Shown here piece by piece: positions 35,801 through 44,448 of a stretch of 64,000 bases of DNA. Each line of letters begins with the position of its first letter. Within the stretch, counting starts at the first letter, position 1. The notes beneath the pieces were generated by a model, which had not been told where the DNA came from, made no database searches, and saw only the letters and a list, made by a program, of their open reading frames with translations. The DNA comes from an uncultured Castellaniella sp. Lineage in GTDB: Bacteria; Pseudomonadota; Gammaproteobacteria; Burkholderiales; Burkholderiaceae_B. Both the position numbers and the translations under genes were made by a program. The stretch spans positions 62,001 through 126,000 of the forward strand of contig NZ_CALKHS010000010.1 in assembly GCF_937988725.1 (NCBI RefSeq), in the 5' to 3' direction.

Positions 35801-36436
35801 CCGCTGGCGGCCTACGCCCAGGCTTGCGAGAACTGGCCCGTCCAGTTGGCGGAACCGCTGCGGCTGCAGACGACGGGCGATGACGGCGCCTTCGAGGACA
35901 CTCTGGCCGGCTGGCGGCGCAATGATCGAGGCGACTGGTGTCGCGTGCTGTTGCAGGCCAGCCAACTGGTCGACGACAAGAACCGCTATCGCTTCAAGGC
36001 CCTGCTGGGGGCGTGGGTGGAACACGTGGCGGCGCACGCGCTGGGCGGGCGGTCCCTGGCGACGCTGCTGATCAGCCCCAAGGGCCAGGCGAGCTTCGCG
36101 CCCCTGTCGGCGGATGCCGCTCGGGCGATCTGGCAGGACTGGCTGCGGTACGGGCGGCTGGGCCTGCAGGCGGCGCTGCCGGTGGAGATCAACGCGGCGA
36201 GCGCCTGGCTGCGCTCGGGAGCCGATCCGCAGGAAGACGGCGAGGCCTGGCAGGCGGCCCGGGACGCCTATGCGCGGACCGTCGAGCGGGACCTGTATCT
36301 GCGTCGCTGCCATCCCGATTTCGAGTCCCTGGCCGGAGACGGCCGGTTCTTCACCCTGGCGCGGGCGCTGTACGGCGCGCTGTCCGACAGCCTGCCGGAT
36401 ACCCGCCAGCGCGCCTCCAGGAGGCGTTCGGCATGA
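32864..36436 (+). CDS. recC: Exodeoxyribonuclease V gamma subunit RecC
   Basis: The 1190-residue RecC is the subunit of the RecBCD helicase-nuclease that splits the DNA duplex and reads Chi. The fold is an inactivated SF1 helicase plus inactivated nuclease. Marks are the start LVLVHGNRAEQLRDVLV, the segment RFMWQAYRSVLG, the central VMVPDIEAYAPHIQAVFG and the late LGRLGAFLAHPIRHFFQQRL. The ATG follows GGGAGG by five bases; a GTG six bases earlier is less good. The stop overlaps the recB start (ATGA). The gene order C-B-D without ptrA between is common in betaproteobacteria. The Chi sequence for this group is not evident here. Confidence 0.95.
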   Translation: MGESAAELMPGLVLVHGNRAEQLRDVLVAWMRHSPLAPLENECLLVHSNGIAQWLRLALARDEHGGVAAALDFLLPSRFMWQAYRSVLGAGAVPEDSPLDKNALVWRLMRLLPAVLDRPEYAVLQQFLADDADVRKRHQLASRLADLFDQYQVYRADWLQAWSEGRAALPDGRGQAPELPATQAWQAHLWRALLDDLRDRAGDAAGRGAGFVGRAAIHEAFMSKVLAADAADRPAGLPRRILVFGISAMPRQTFEALAGLSRWVQILVCVHNPCAHYWADILGDRDLLRARFRRQARRPGMPDVLDDAALHQQTHPLLASWGRQGRDYIGMLDDFDDPAQRARWDPHFAILHRRIDAFEAVPGASLLAQLQDDIRDLRPLSETRELWPAADPLRDESIRFQVAHSAQREVEILQDQLLAAFQADPTLQPRDVIVMVPDIEAYAPHIQAVFGLYGPRDWRHIPYALADRSSRRADPLVIVLEQLLSLPRLRLGINEVLEWLEVPALRQRFGIAAEDLPLLQVWARESQIRWGLHADHRAAFELDQSPQAAHRHTWDFGLRRMLLGYAAGADAPAWRDIEPYDEPAGLQAAVLGGLAHFLDTLDHYWRRLSEPAPPAHWGGCLQALLDDFFTPDQDADALVLNRFREGLQDWLQQCQAADLLEPLPSAIAAEHCLGWLDQGGLSQRFFAGAVTFATLMPMRAIPFRRVCLLGMQDGAFPRIRPPSDMDLMATHPRSGDRSRREDDRYLFLEALLSAREQLSISWVGHSIQDNAEQPPSVLVAQLREHLDRGWRSADESPSLAEALTCRHPLQPFSRRYFPVQPAPGPQGLFTYAVEWRAAQLSAAGQAPAPMDAPTVLSPPAPSEAPLTLGRLGAFLAHPIRHFFQQRLQISFRDAVSALDEDEPYVLDQLERWRACQELMDAAAAAQSGIAQQEARQDVLAARIGEAVEQGLQRLRRRGDLVDGALGRVAAEALRRTLDQPLAAYAQACENWPVQLAEPLRLQTTGDDGAFEDTLAGWRRNDRGDWCRVLLQASQLVDDKNRYRFKALLGAWVEHVAAHALGGRSLATLLISPKGQASFAPLSADAARAIWQDWLRYGRLGLQAALPVEINAASAWLRSGADPQEDGEAWQAARDAYARTVERDLYLRRCHPDFESLAGDGRFFTLARALYGALSDSLPDTRQRASRRRSA

Positions 36437-39400
36437 TGGTCGATGCGTCTCTGACGCCGCGTGAACCGCCCCAGGTGGACCCCCTGCGCTTCGTGCTGCA
36501 GGGCAGCCACCTGATCGAGGCCAGCGCCGGCACCGGCAAGACCTGGACGATCGCGGCCCTGTATGCGCGCCTGGTGCTGGGGCATGGCGGCCAGGCGGCC
36601 CGGCTGCCGGGGCAGATCCTGGTGCTGACCTTCACCGATGCGGCCGCCCAGGAATTGCGCGACCGCATCCGCCGCCGACTGTCCGAAGCCGCGGCCGGTT
36701 TCGCCGGCGGCGGCGCGGGATCCGATCCCGTCGCGCCGCTGGAAGACCCATTCCTGGACGCGCTGCGGGCCGATTATCCGCAGGATCTCTGGCCGGCCTG
36801 CGCCCGCACCCTGGACCTGGCGGCGCAGTCCATGGACGAGGCGGCCATTTCCACGATCCATGCCTGGTGCGCCCGGGTGCTGAAGGAACACGCTTTCGAC
36901 AGCGCCAGCCAGTTCGAACAGGAACTGCTGACCGACCTGAACGAGGCCAAGCGCCAGGTCGCCTGGGACTACTGGCGGGCCTGCGTCGCCGCGCTGGACG
37001 ACCGGGCGCTGGGTGAACTGCTGGCGGTCTGGGCCTCGCCGGATGCGCTGCACCAGTCCCTGTCCCCCGTGCTGACCCAGGAAGGCCTGCCGCCGCCCTC
37101 GGACGAGACCCTGGCGCAGGTCTGCGACCGGGCGCGGGCCGACCGCCTGGCCGCGCTGCAGGTCCTGAAGGCGCCCTGGGCCGAGCAGGCGGACGCCTTT
37201 CAGGCCTGGCTGGCGTCCCGGGACAAGCAGATCAGGATCCGCTCGAACGATGGCGGCAACTGGCTGCAGGCTTTGCGGGACTGGGCCGCGCAGCCGGATC
37301 GGATCGAGCCGGCGCTCAGCAAGACGGCCTGGGACGCTCTCGTGCCCGAGGGCTTGCGGGAGCGCTGGCAGGGAGACGGCCCGGCGCCGGAACCGCCGGC
37401 GGCCAGCCTGGCTTTGCTGCAACTGAAGCAGGCCCTGCGGGACCTGCCGACCGTGCAGCTGCCGGCGCGCCGGCATGCGCTGGCCTGGATGGCGGATCGC
37501 CTGCGGCAGACCCTGAGCCGCCGCGCCGCCATGGGTTTCGACGGCCTGCTGACCGGGCTGGACGCCGCCCTGCGGGGCGCGCGGGGCGAGCCCCTGGCGC
37601 AGACTTTGCGGCAGCAGTTCCCCGTGGTGCTGATCGACGAATTCCAGGACACGGACCCCGTCCAGTACCGCATCTTCGACCGGATCTACCGCGTCGCGGC
37701 GCCGCAGCCTCAGACGACGCTGATCTTCATCGGCGATCCCAAGCAGGCCATCTATGGCTTCCGGGGCGCCGACGTGCAGACCTACCTGAAGGCGGCGCAG
37801 GCCTGCGGGGATCGGGTCCAGACCCTGGATTGCAATTACCGCTCCGCAAGCGAATTGGTGCGGGCGGTCAATCATTGCTTCGACCGGCAGGGCAGCGAGC
37901 CCGTTTTTCCGACCGGCCTGGAAGGGGAAAGCATCGCTTTTCATCCGGTGCGGGCCCAGGGCCGGGATGAGCGCTGGACGGTCGCCGGCCGCGCGCCGTC
38001 CGCCCTGCAGGCCGCCTGGATCGGAGGCGACGACGAGCCGCTGAGCGTCGGCGCCTATTGCGCCCAGGCGGCGCAGGCCTGCGCCCGGAAGGTGGCCGAC
38101 TGGCTGCGGCTGGGGCGGCAGGGGCAGGCCGGATTCCGGTCCGGAAAAGACCTGCGAGCCGTCCGGCCTTCGGACATGGCCATCCTGGTCAATGGCCGGG
38201 ACGAGGCCGGCCTGATCCGGGACGCCCTTAGGGAACTGGGCGTGCGCAGCGTCTATCTGTCCGACCGGCGTTCCGTATACGAATCGGAAACAGCCCTGGA
38301 ACTGGGCTTCATCCTGAACGCCTGCGCCCACCCGGACGACGAGCAGGCCATCCGGGCGGCCCTGGCCGCGCCTTTGCTGGGGCTGGACATCCCCCGACTG
38401 GCGATGCTGGCCGAGGACGAATGGGCCTGGGACGAGCAGGTGGAACGGTTCCAGTTCTATCACGGACGCTGGCGGCAGCGCGGCGTGCTGCCGATGCTGC
38501 GCCAGCTGCTGCACGATTTCGCCGTGCCGTCGCGTCTGCTGGCCCGGGGAGCGCCCGGCGAACGCCAGTTGACCGATTGCCTGCATCTGGCCGAATTGCT
38601 GCAGCAGGCCAGCGTGCAACTGGATGGCGAAGAGGCGCTGCTGCATTATCTGGCGCGGCAGCGCGAATTCCTGGATGCCGACGCCGATGCCGAAGGCGCC
38701 CGCCGCCTGCGTCTGGAGAGCGACGAGGCGCTGGTGCGCGTCGTCACGGTCCACAAATCCAAGGGCCTCGAATACCCCCTGGTGTTCCTGCCGTTCGTCT
38801 GTCGCGGCCGCTCCACGAAACCGAAGACCGGGCCGCAGGCCCTGCACTGGGAAGGGCGGCGGCAATGGCTGCTGCAGCTCGACGCCGAGCAGGCGCGGCA
38901 GGCGCAGCGCGAGGAACTGGGTGAGGAGACCCGCAAGCTCTATGTGGCGCTGACCCGCGCGCGGCATGCGGTCTGGCTGGCGCTAGGCGACACCGGACGC
39001 GAAAGCGGCCTGACGCACGTGCTGGGCGGCGACGTGCGCCAGGCCTGGGACCGGCGCTGCGCGGATCATCCGGAGCAGTTCGCCTGGGATCCGGAGCCGG
39101 CGGCCGCCGGCTGGCCGGAGGATGTCGCCGTCGCGCCGGCATCGCCCCGGCCCGACGAGATCGGTCCCGCCCGGCGGCTGTCGGGATTCGTCGTCGGCGA
39201 CCCCTGGTGGATCGCCAGCTATTCCGCCCTGGAACTGGCGGACCGGCCCGCGCGCGCCGCCGGGCGGTCGGATGGATCGCCGGACACGGCGCTGGAGGAC
39301 GTGCTGCGGGAAGAGCAGGGTGGCCGCCTGGAGCAGACTTTCCTGGCGGATGCGGCTTCGGAGCCGGCGGGCCTGTCCGGCTTTCCCCGGGGCAGCGAGG

Positions 39401-40095
39401 CCGGCACGTTCCTGCATGGCCTGCTGGAATGGGCGGCGCAGCGGCGCTTTCGCCACCTGGACGGGATGCGGGACATGATCGCGCGCCGTTGCGCCGTGCG
39501 CGGCTGGGAATCGCAGATCGATGTCCTGCACGACTGGTTGTCGCGTTTCGCGCAGACCGACTGGCGGCCGCAGCTGCCGGGCGATCCGCGCATCCGGCTG
39601 GACGGCCTGCAGGCCTGCCTGCCCGAAATGGAATTCTGGCTGCCGGTGCGGCAGGTGTCCGTCGCCGAACTGGATCGCCGGATCACCGAAGGCGTTTTCC
39701 AGGGCGTCCCGCGCCCGGCCCTGGCGGCGCAGGCCCTGAACGGCCTTTTCAAGGGCTTCATCGACCTGAGCTTCCAGGTCGGCGAGCGCTATTACCTGAT
39801 CGATTACAAATCCAATCACCTGGGGCCGCGCCTGGCCGACTACGCCGCGCCGGCCCTGCGGCAGGCGGCCTGCGCCGCCCGCTACGACGTGCAGATGCTG
39901 ATGTACGTGCTGGCCCTGCACCGGCAACTGCGCCTGCGGCTGCCCGATTACGACTATCGACGCCATATGGGCGGGGCCGTCTACCTGTTCCTGCGCGGCC
40001 AGGATGCGCCGGGGCAGGGGCTGCTGTCCCTGTGTCCGCCGCAGGATCTGGTCGAGTCCCTGGACGCCCTGTTCGCGGGAGCCGGGCATGAGTGA
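36433..40095 (+). CDS. recB: Exodeoxyribonuclease V beta subunit RecB
   Basis: The 1220-residue 3'-5' SF1 helicase and nuclease of RecBCD has helicase motif I ASAGTGKTW (30-38) and motif II VLIDEFQDTDPVQYR. Motif III/IV follows in FIGDPKQAIYGFRGAD, and the late helicase motif is VVTVHKSKGLEYPLVFLP. The C-terminal nuclease keeps FKGFIDLSF and YYLIDYKSNHLG, with Asp1124 and Lys1126 as catalytic residues. It overlaps recC by four bases and recD by eight. Length is close to the E. coli protein (1180). There is no sign of truncation. Confidence 0.96.
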   Translation: MMVDASLTPREPPQVDPLRFVLQGSHLIEASAGTGKTWTIAALYARLVLGHGGQAARLPGQILVLTFTDAAAQELRDRIRRRLSEAAAGFAGGGAGSDPVAPLEDPFLDALRADYPQDLWPACARTLDLAAQSMDEAAISTIHAWCARVLKEHAFDSASQFEQELLTDLNEAKRQVAWDYWRACVAALDDRALGELLAVWASPDALHQSLSPVLTQEGLPPPSDETLAQVCDRARADRLAALQVLKAPWAEQADAFQAWLASRDKQIRIRSNDGGNWLQALRDWAAQPDRIEPALSKTAWDALVPEGLRERWQGDGPAPEPPAASLALLQLKQALRDLPTVQLPARRHALAWMADRLRQTLSRRAAMGFDGLLTGLDAALRGARGEPLAQTLRQQFPVVLIDEFQDTDPVQYRIFDRIYRVAAPQPQTTLIFIGDPKQAIYGFRGADVQTYLKAAQACGDRVQTLDCNYRSASELVRAVNHCFDRQGSEPVFPTGLEGESIAFHPVRAQGRDERWTVAGRAPSALQAAWIGGDDEPLSVGAYCAQAAQACARKVADWLRLGRQGQAGFRSGKDLRAVRPSDMAILVNGRDEAGLIRDALRELGVRSVYLSDRRSVYESETALELGFILNACAHPDDEQAIRAALAAPLLGLDIPRLAMLAEDEWAWDEQVERFQFYHGRWRQRGVLPMLRQLLHDFAVPSRLLARGAPGERQLTDCLHLAELLQQASVQLDGEEALLHYLARQREFLDADADAEGARRLRLESDEALVRVVTVHKSKGLEYPLVFLPFVCRGRSTKPKTGPQALHWEGRRQWLLQLDAEQARQAQREELGEETRKLYVALTRARHAVWLALGDTGRESGLTHVLGGDVRQAWDRRCADHPEQFAWDPEPAAAGWPEDVAVAPASPRPDEIGPARRLSGFVVGDPWWIASYSALELADRPARAAGRSDGSPDTALEDVLREEQGGRLEQTFLADAASEPAGLSGFPRGSEAGTFLHGLLEWAAQRRFRHLDGMRDMIARRCAVRGWESQIDVLHDWLSRFAQTDWRPQLPGDPRIRLDGLQACLPEMEFWLPVRQVSVAELDRRITEGVFQGVPRPALAAQALNGLFKGFIDLSFQVGERYYLIDYKSNHLGPRLADYAAPALRQAACAARYDVQMLMYVLALHRQLRLRLPDYDYRRHMGGAVYLFLRGQDAPGQGLLSLCPPQDLVESLDALFAGAGHE

Positions 40096-42049
40096 GCAAT
40101 CCCCAGCGTGGCCGGCATGGCTTTCCTACGGACAGGCGGAGACCGTCCAGGATCTGGACGTCGCCTTCGGCCGCCTGCTGGCTGAGCAATGCCCGGACGC
40201 ACCGCAGGTCGCGGTGCGCCTGGCCATGCAGTGCTGCGCCCAATTGGCTCAAGGCCATCCCTGCCTGGACCTGCGGACCCTGGCCGACCGCCTGCCGCTG
40301 GCGCCGGACGAGTGCCTGGCGCAGCTGGAGGCGGCCCCCTTCGTCGGCGACGGCGGGGGCGACGAGCCGCTGGTGCTGCATGGCGCCCGCCTGTACCTGG
40401 CCCGCTACTGGCGGGCCGGCGAACGCATCCGCCAAGCCATCGCCGGGCGCCTGGGCGCGGCGACGGACGCGCTGGCGGACCCGCCGCTGGCGCGGGAATG
40501 GCTGGACCGCCTGTTTCGGCCCGAAGAGAACGCGTCGCTGGATTGGCAGAAGCTGGCCTGCGCGGTGATGCTGGGGCAGCGTTTCGGTCTCATCACGGGC
40601 GGGCCGGGCACCGGCAAGACCACGACCGTGGTTCGCCTGCTGGCCGTGCTGCAGGGCCTGGCCCAGGCCCGCGGCCTGGCGCGCGGGCTGCGCATCCGGC
40701 TGGCCGCGCCCACGGGCAAGGCGGCCGCCCGCCTCAATGAGTCCATCGCCGGCAAGCTGCAGGACATGGCCGGCAAGGGCGGGCCGGAACTGCGGGCCGC
40801 GCTGGACTGCGTGCCGTCCCAGGTGGTGACGCTGCATCGCCTGCTGGGCAGCCGGCCGGGCACCCGGCGCATGAGCCATCATGCCGGCCGTCCACTGGAC
40901 CTGGACGTGCTGGTGATCGACGAAGCCTCGATGATGGACATCGAGATGGCGGATGCCGTCCTCTCGGCCCTGCCGGCCGCGGCGCAACTGGTGCTGCTGG
41001 GGGACAAGGATCAACTGGCCTCGGTCGAGGCCGGCGCGGTGCTGGGGGAACTTTGCGCGCGCGCCGAAGGCGGCCACTACACGCGGGCCACCTGCGAACG
41101 CCTGGCGGCTCTGTGCGGCCAGGATCTGATGGCCGCCGCCGAGGACCCGGGACGGTCGGGAGTGGAGGCCGGCGTCCTGCGCTGTCCGGATCCGGACGGC
41201 ACGCCTCTGGATCAGGCGGTGATCATGCTGCGGCGCAGCATGCGCTTTGGCAAGGAAAGCGGCATCGGCCGTTTCGCCCATGCCGTCAACCGGGGACAGG
41301 TCGCGGAGGTCCGCGCCCTGCTGCAGGCGGGGCTGGAAGACCTGGACTGCGTGGCTTCGGCCGATGCGGCGGGGGCGGATGCCTGGCTGCGCGATGCCGG
41401 CGTCCTGGCCGATGCCGCCTATCCGGCGATCTTCACCCGGATGCAGACCCATCGGCCCGCCGCGCAGGCGCCGCAGGAGGACTGGGATCGCTGGGCGCTG
41501 GATCTGCTGGGCACCCAGGCGCGGTTTCAGGTCCTGTGCGCCGTCCGTCAAGGACCCTGGGGGGTGCAGGGGCTGAATCAGCTCATCGAGTCGCGCCTGC
41601 GGTCCGCCGGCCTGATTCCCTCCGGCTCCGGTCCCTGGTATCCGGGGCAGCCCGTGCTGGTGCGCCGCAATCTTCCCGCGCTGGGCCTGGCCAATGGAGA
41701 CATGGGCCTGGTGTTGTCCGTTCCGGCGCCGGGACGGCCGGAGGGCCGGCTGCGGGCGGCCTTCGCCGGCGCCCGGCAGGGCACGGTGCGCTGGGTGTCT
41801 CCCGCCCGCCTCGCGGATGCCGAAACCGCCTACGCCCTGACGGTGCATAAATCCCAGGGGTCGGAGTTCGAGCGCGTGGTGCTGGTCCTGCCGGATCGCC
41901 CGGGGCCTCTCGTGACGCGCGAACTGCTCTATACCGGCGCCACCCGCGCGCGGAAGTCGCTGACGCTGGTGCTCCCGCATGACGAGTCCATCGTCCACCA
42001 TGCCGTCCGGCACCCGACCCGGCGCGCCGGCGGGGTCTGGAATCCCTGA
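40088..42049 (+). CDS. recD: Exodeoxyribonuclease V alpha subunit RecD
   Basis: The 653-residue 5'-3' SF1B helicase of RecBCD has Walker A GGPGTGKTTT (about 171-180), motif Ia LAAPTGKAAARLNESI, motif II VLVIDEASMMDIEM and motif III VLLGDKDQLASVEAGAVLGEL. Motifs V/VI follow in YALTVHKSQGSEFERVVLVLP and YTGATRARKSL. The start is inside the end of recB. Slightly longer than E. coli RecD (608), it completes the three-gene operon. The stop is followed by a short gap before the NAD(P)HX repair gene, which has a candidate TAAAAT box of its own. Confidence 0.96.
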   Translation: MSEQSPAWPAWLSYGQAETVQDLDVAFGRLLAEQCPDAPQVAVRLAMQCCAQLAQGHPCLDLRTLADRLPLAPDECLAQLEAAPFVGDGGGDEPLVLHGARLYLARYWRAGERIRQAIAGRLGAATDALADPPLAREWLDRLFRPEENASLDWQKLACAVMLGQRFGLITGGPGTGKTTTVVRLLAVLQGLAQARGLARGLRIRLAAPTGKAAARLNESIAGKLQDMAGKGGPELRAALDCVPSQVVTLHRLLGSRPGTRRMSHHAGRPLDLDVLVIDEASMMDIEMADAVLSALPAAAQLVLLGDKDQLASVEAGAVLGELCARAEGGHYTRATCERLAALCGQDLMAAAEDPGRSGVEAGVLRCPDPDGTPLDQAVIMLRRSMRFGKESGIGRFAHAVNRGQVAEVRALLQAGLEDLDCVASADAAGADAWLRDAGVLADAAYPAIFTRMQTHRPAAQAPQEDWDRWALDLLGTQARFQVLCAVRQGPWGVQGLNQLIESRLRSAGLIPSGSGPWYPGQPVLVRRNLPALGLANGDMGLVLSVPAPGRPEGRLRAAFAGARQGTVRWVSPARLADAETAYALTVHKSQGSEFERVVLVLPDRPGPLVTRELLYTGATRARKSLTLVLPHDESIVHHAVRHPTRRAGGVWNP

Positions 42050-42102
42050 TGAGCCGCGCCGACTTGGATGGCTCATCGGCGCCGCGCCGCTAAAATGACG
42101 GC

Positions 42103-43596
42103 ATGAACATGCGATCCGCCGACGCTTGCGTCCTGCTCACCCCCGCCCAGATGGCGGCCGCCGATCAGGCGGCCATGGCTGCGGGCGTCAGCGGTCGGCG
42201 CCTGATGGCGGCGGCGGGCGAGGCCGTCGCCCAGGCGATCCTGGGCCGCTGGGCTCCTGCGCCGGTGCGGGTGTTGTGCGGTCCGGGCAACAATGGCGGC
42301 GACGGCTTCATCGTGGCGCAACGCCTCAAGGCGGCCGGCTGGCCGGTGCGCGTCGCCCTGATGGGGGATGCCGCCGCCTTGCGCGGCGATGCGGCCTGGG
42401 CGGCCGGGGGCTGGACCGGGCCGGTGGAATCCGTCGTCCCGGCCTTCCTGGACGGCGCCGGGCTGATCGTCGACGCGCTGCTGGGGGCGGGCTTCAGCCG
42501 CGCGCCCGACGCCGCGCTGGACGCCCTGATCCGGGCGGTGAATGCGGCGGCCGCGCCGGTCTGCGCCGTCGATGTGCCCACCGGCCTGGACGGCGCCACC
42601 GGCCAGTGCCCGGGCGCCACCATCCAGGCCGACCTGACCGTCACCTTCTTTCGCCGCAAGCCGGGACACGTGCTGCTGCCCGGCCGTGCGCTGTGCGGCG
42701 AACTGCGCTGCGCCGACATCGGCATCCCCTCCGCCGTGCTGGGGCCGATCGCCGCGCAGGTCTGGGCCAACGATCCCGACCTGTGGCTGCCGGAGTTCCC
42801 CTGGCCGGGAGCGCGCGACCACAAATACCGGCGCGGCCACGTGCTGACGGTCGGCGGCGGCGTCATGCTGGGCGCCAGCCGCCTGGCCTGCCTGGCGGCG
42901 GCCCGCATCGGCGCCGGCCTGGTGACGCTGGCGGTCCCGCCATGCGGCTGGGCCATCCAGGCGGCGGCGCTGACCTCCGTGATGGTCGAAGCTCTGCCGG
43001 AGGACGGCGGACTGGACTCCGCGCTGGCCGACGCCCGGCGCAACGCGTTGCTGATCGGCCCCGGGCTGGGACGTTCGGCCGTCGCCCGGCGGCAGGTGCT
43101 GAGCCTGCTGGCGACCGGGCGGCCCTGCGTGCTGGACGCGGATGCGCTCAGCGTCTTCGCCGACCAGCCCGATGCGCTGATCGATGCCTTGCATCCCCGC
43201 TGCGTGCTGACGCCGCACGAAGGCGAATTCGCCCGGCTGTTTCCGCAGTCCGGCGACAAGTTGTCGCGGGCGCGGGAGGCGGCGCGGCGCGGCGGCGCCG
43301 TGTTGGTGCTCAAGGGCGCGGACACCGTGATCGCCGCTGCGGACGGGCGCTGCGCCATCAACGACAATGCGCCGCCCACCCTGGCCACGGCCGGAGCGGG
43401 GGACGTGCTGGCCGGCTGCATCGCGGGCCTGCTGGCCGCCGGCATGCCGGCCTGGGAGGCCGCCTGCGCCGCCGTCTGGCTGCACGGCCTGGCCGCCGAT
43501 CGACTGGGCTGGGGGCTGCTGGCCGAGGATCTGCCCGGCGCCTTGCCGGGCGCGCTGGCCTCTCTCGCGCAACTGGCCGAACACCGGATGGAATGA
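42103..43596 (+). CDS. nnr: Bifunctional NAD(P)H-hydrate repair enzyme (epimerase plus ADP/ATP-dependent dehydratase)
   Basis: The 497-residue protein joins a YjeF-N epimerase domain (about 1-215) and a C-terminal dehydratase of the ribokinase-like fold (about 225-490). It repairs damaged NADHX and NADPHX. Epimerase marks are CGPGNNGGDGFIVAQRL (potassium-binding region) and IVDALLGAGFSR with VDVPTGLDGATG. Dehydratase marks are HKYRRGHVLTVGG, CVLTPHEGEFARLFP and the catalytic NAPPTLATAGAGDVLAGCIAGLLA. This is the standard bacterial fusion. The next gene begins four bases after its stop. Confidence 0.94.
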   Translation: MNMRSADACVLLTPAQMAAADQAAMAAGVSGRRLMAAAGEAVAQAILGRWAPAPVRVLCGPGNNGGDGFIVAQRLKAAGWPVRVALMGDAAALRGDAAWAAGGWTGPVESVVPAFLDGAGLIVDALLGAGFSRAPDAALDALIRAVNAAAAPVCAVDVPTGLDGATGQCPGATIQADLTVTFFRRKPGHVLLPGRALCGELRCADIGIPSAVLGPIAAQVWANDPDLWLPEFPWPGARDHKYRRGHVLTVGGGVMLGASRLACLAAARIGAGLVTLAVPPCGWAIQAAALTSVMVEALPEDGGLDSALADARRNALLIGPGLGRSAVARRQVLSLLATGRPCVLDADALSVFADQPDALIDALHPRCVLTPHEGEFARLFPQSGDKLSRAREAARRGGAVLVLKGADTVIAAADGRCAINDNAPPTLATAGAGDVLAGCIAGLLAAGMPAWEAACAAVWLHGLAADRLGWGLLAEDLPGALPGALASLAQLAEHRME

Positions 43597-43599
43597 ATC

Positions 43600-44448
43600 A
43601 TGGCCGACGTGATTGCCCTGGTTTTCGATTTTGACGACACCCTGGCGCCGGACAGCACTTCCGGTTTCCTGCAGCACCTGGGGGTGGACGCGGCCGTCTT
43701 CTGGCGCGACCAGGTGGGCCCCTTGCTCAGCGAACAGGATTGGGACCCGGTGCCCGCCTACCTGTATCGCATGCTGGAACTGTCCCGCGCCGGGCCGCAG
43801 GGCCGCATCACCCGCGAACGCCTGCGGGACTGGGGCAGGAGGCTGCCCCTGCACGACGGGGTCGCCACGCTGTTCGACCGCCTGCGCGCGCGGCTGCATC
43901 AGGCGCATCCCACCGTGCAGCTGGAGTTCTATCTGATTTCCAGCGGCATCGGCGACGTCCTGCGCAGCACGCCGATCGCGGAACAGTTCGCCGACATCTG
44001 GGCCTCCGAATTCCATTACGGTCCCGATGGCGCCATCGATTTCCCGCGCCGCATCGTCAGCTTCACGGACAAGACCCGCTACCTGTTCCATATCCAGAAA
44101 GGCATCATCGGGCCCGAATCCCGCAACAAGCCCTTCGAGGTCAACCGCAAGGTCGATGCCGACAAGCTGCGCGTACCCTTCGACCAGATGATCTTCGTGG
44201 GCGACGGCTACACCGACATTCCGTGCTTTTCCCTGATCCGCCGTTCGGGCGGCGTGGCCTTCGGCGTCTGGGATCCGCGCCACAAGGAAAAGCGCAGCCG
44301 CGCCTGGGGGTTCATCGAGGACGGGCGGGTGTCCAACCTGAACCATGCCCGCTTTGGAGAGGATGCCGAGTTGTACCAACTGCTGGAAGCCGCCGTCGAA
44401 AGCCTGGCGTCCAAGATCGTGCTGAAGGCGCGGACCTACCGTGGCTGA
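43600..44448 (+). CDS. HAD-superfamily phosphatase-like hydrolase
   Basis: The 282-residue HAD hydrolase has motif I VFDFDDTLAPDS (Asp nucleophile about residue 10), motif II near YLISSGIGD (Ser), motif III Lys in the NKPFEVNRKVDADK stretch and motif IV FVGDGYTDIPCF (two acidic residues). All catalytic positions are present, so it should be an active phosphatase. The cap domain is small and helical (residues about 20-100). Substrate is not recognisable. It sits three bases after the NAD(P)HX repair gene, and the tadA-ldcA fusion overlaps its end by eight bases, so all are probably co-transcribed. Confidence 0.85.
   Translation: MADVIALVFDFDDTLAPDSTSGFLQHLGVDAAVFWRDQVGPLLSEQDWDPVPAYLYRMLELSRAGPQGRITRERLRDWGRRLPLHDGVATLFDRLRARLHQAHPTVQLEFYLISSGIGDVLRSTPIAEQFADIWASEFHYGPDGAIDFPRRIVSFTDKTRYLFHIQKGIIGPESRNKPFEVNRKVDADKLRVPFDQMIFVGDGYTDIPCFSLIRRSGGVAFGVWDPRHKEKRSRAWGFIEDGRVSNLNHARFGEDAELYQLLEAAVESLASKIVLKARTYRG

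Noticed and set aside
36268..38967. 899-residue minus-strand frame opposite recB
   Set aside because: Shadow of recC/recB codon bias; no start signal and no recognisable family.
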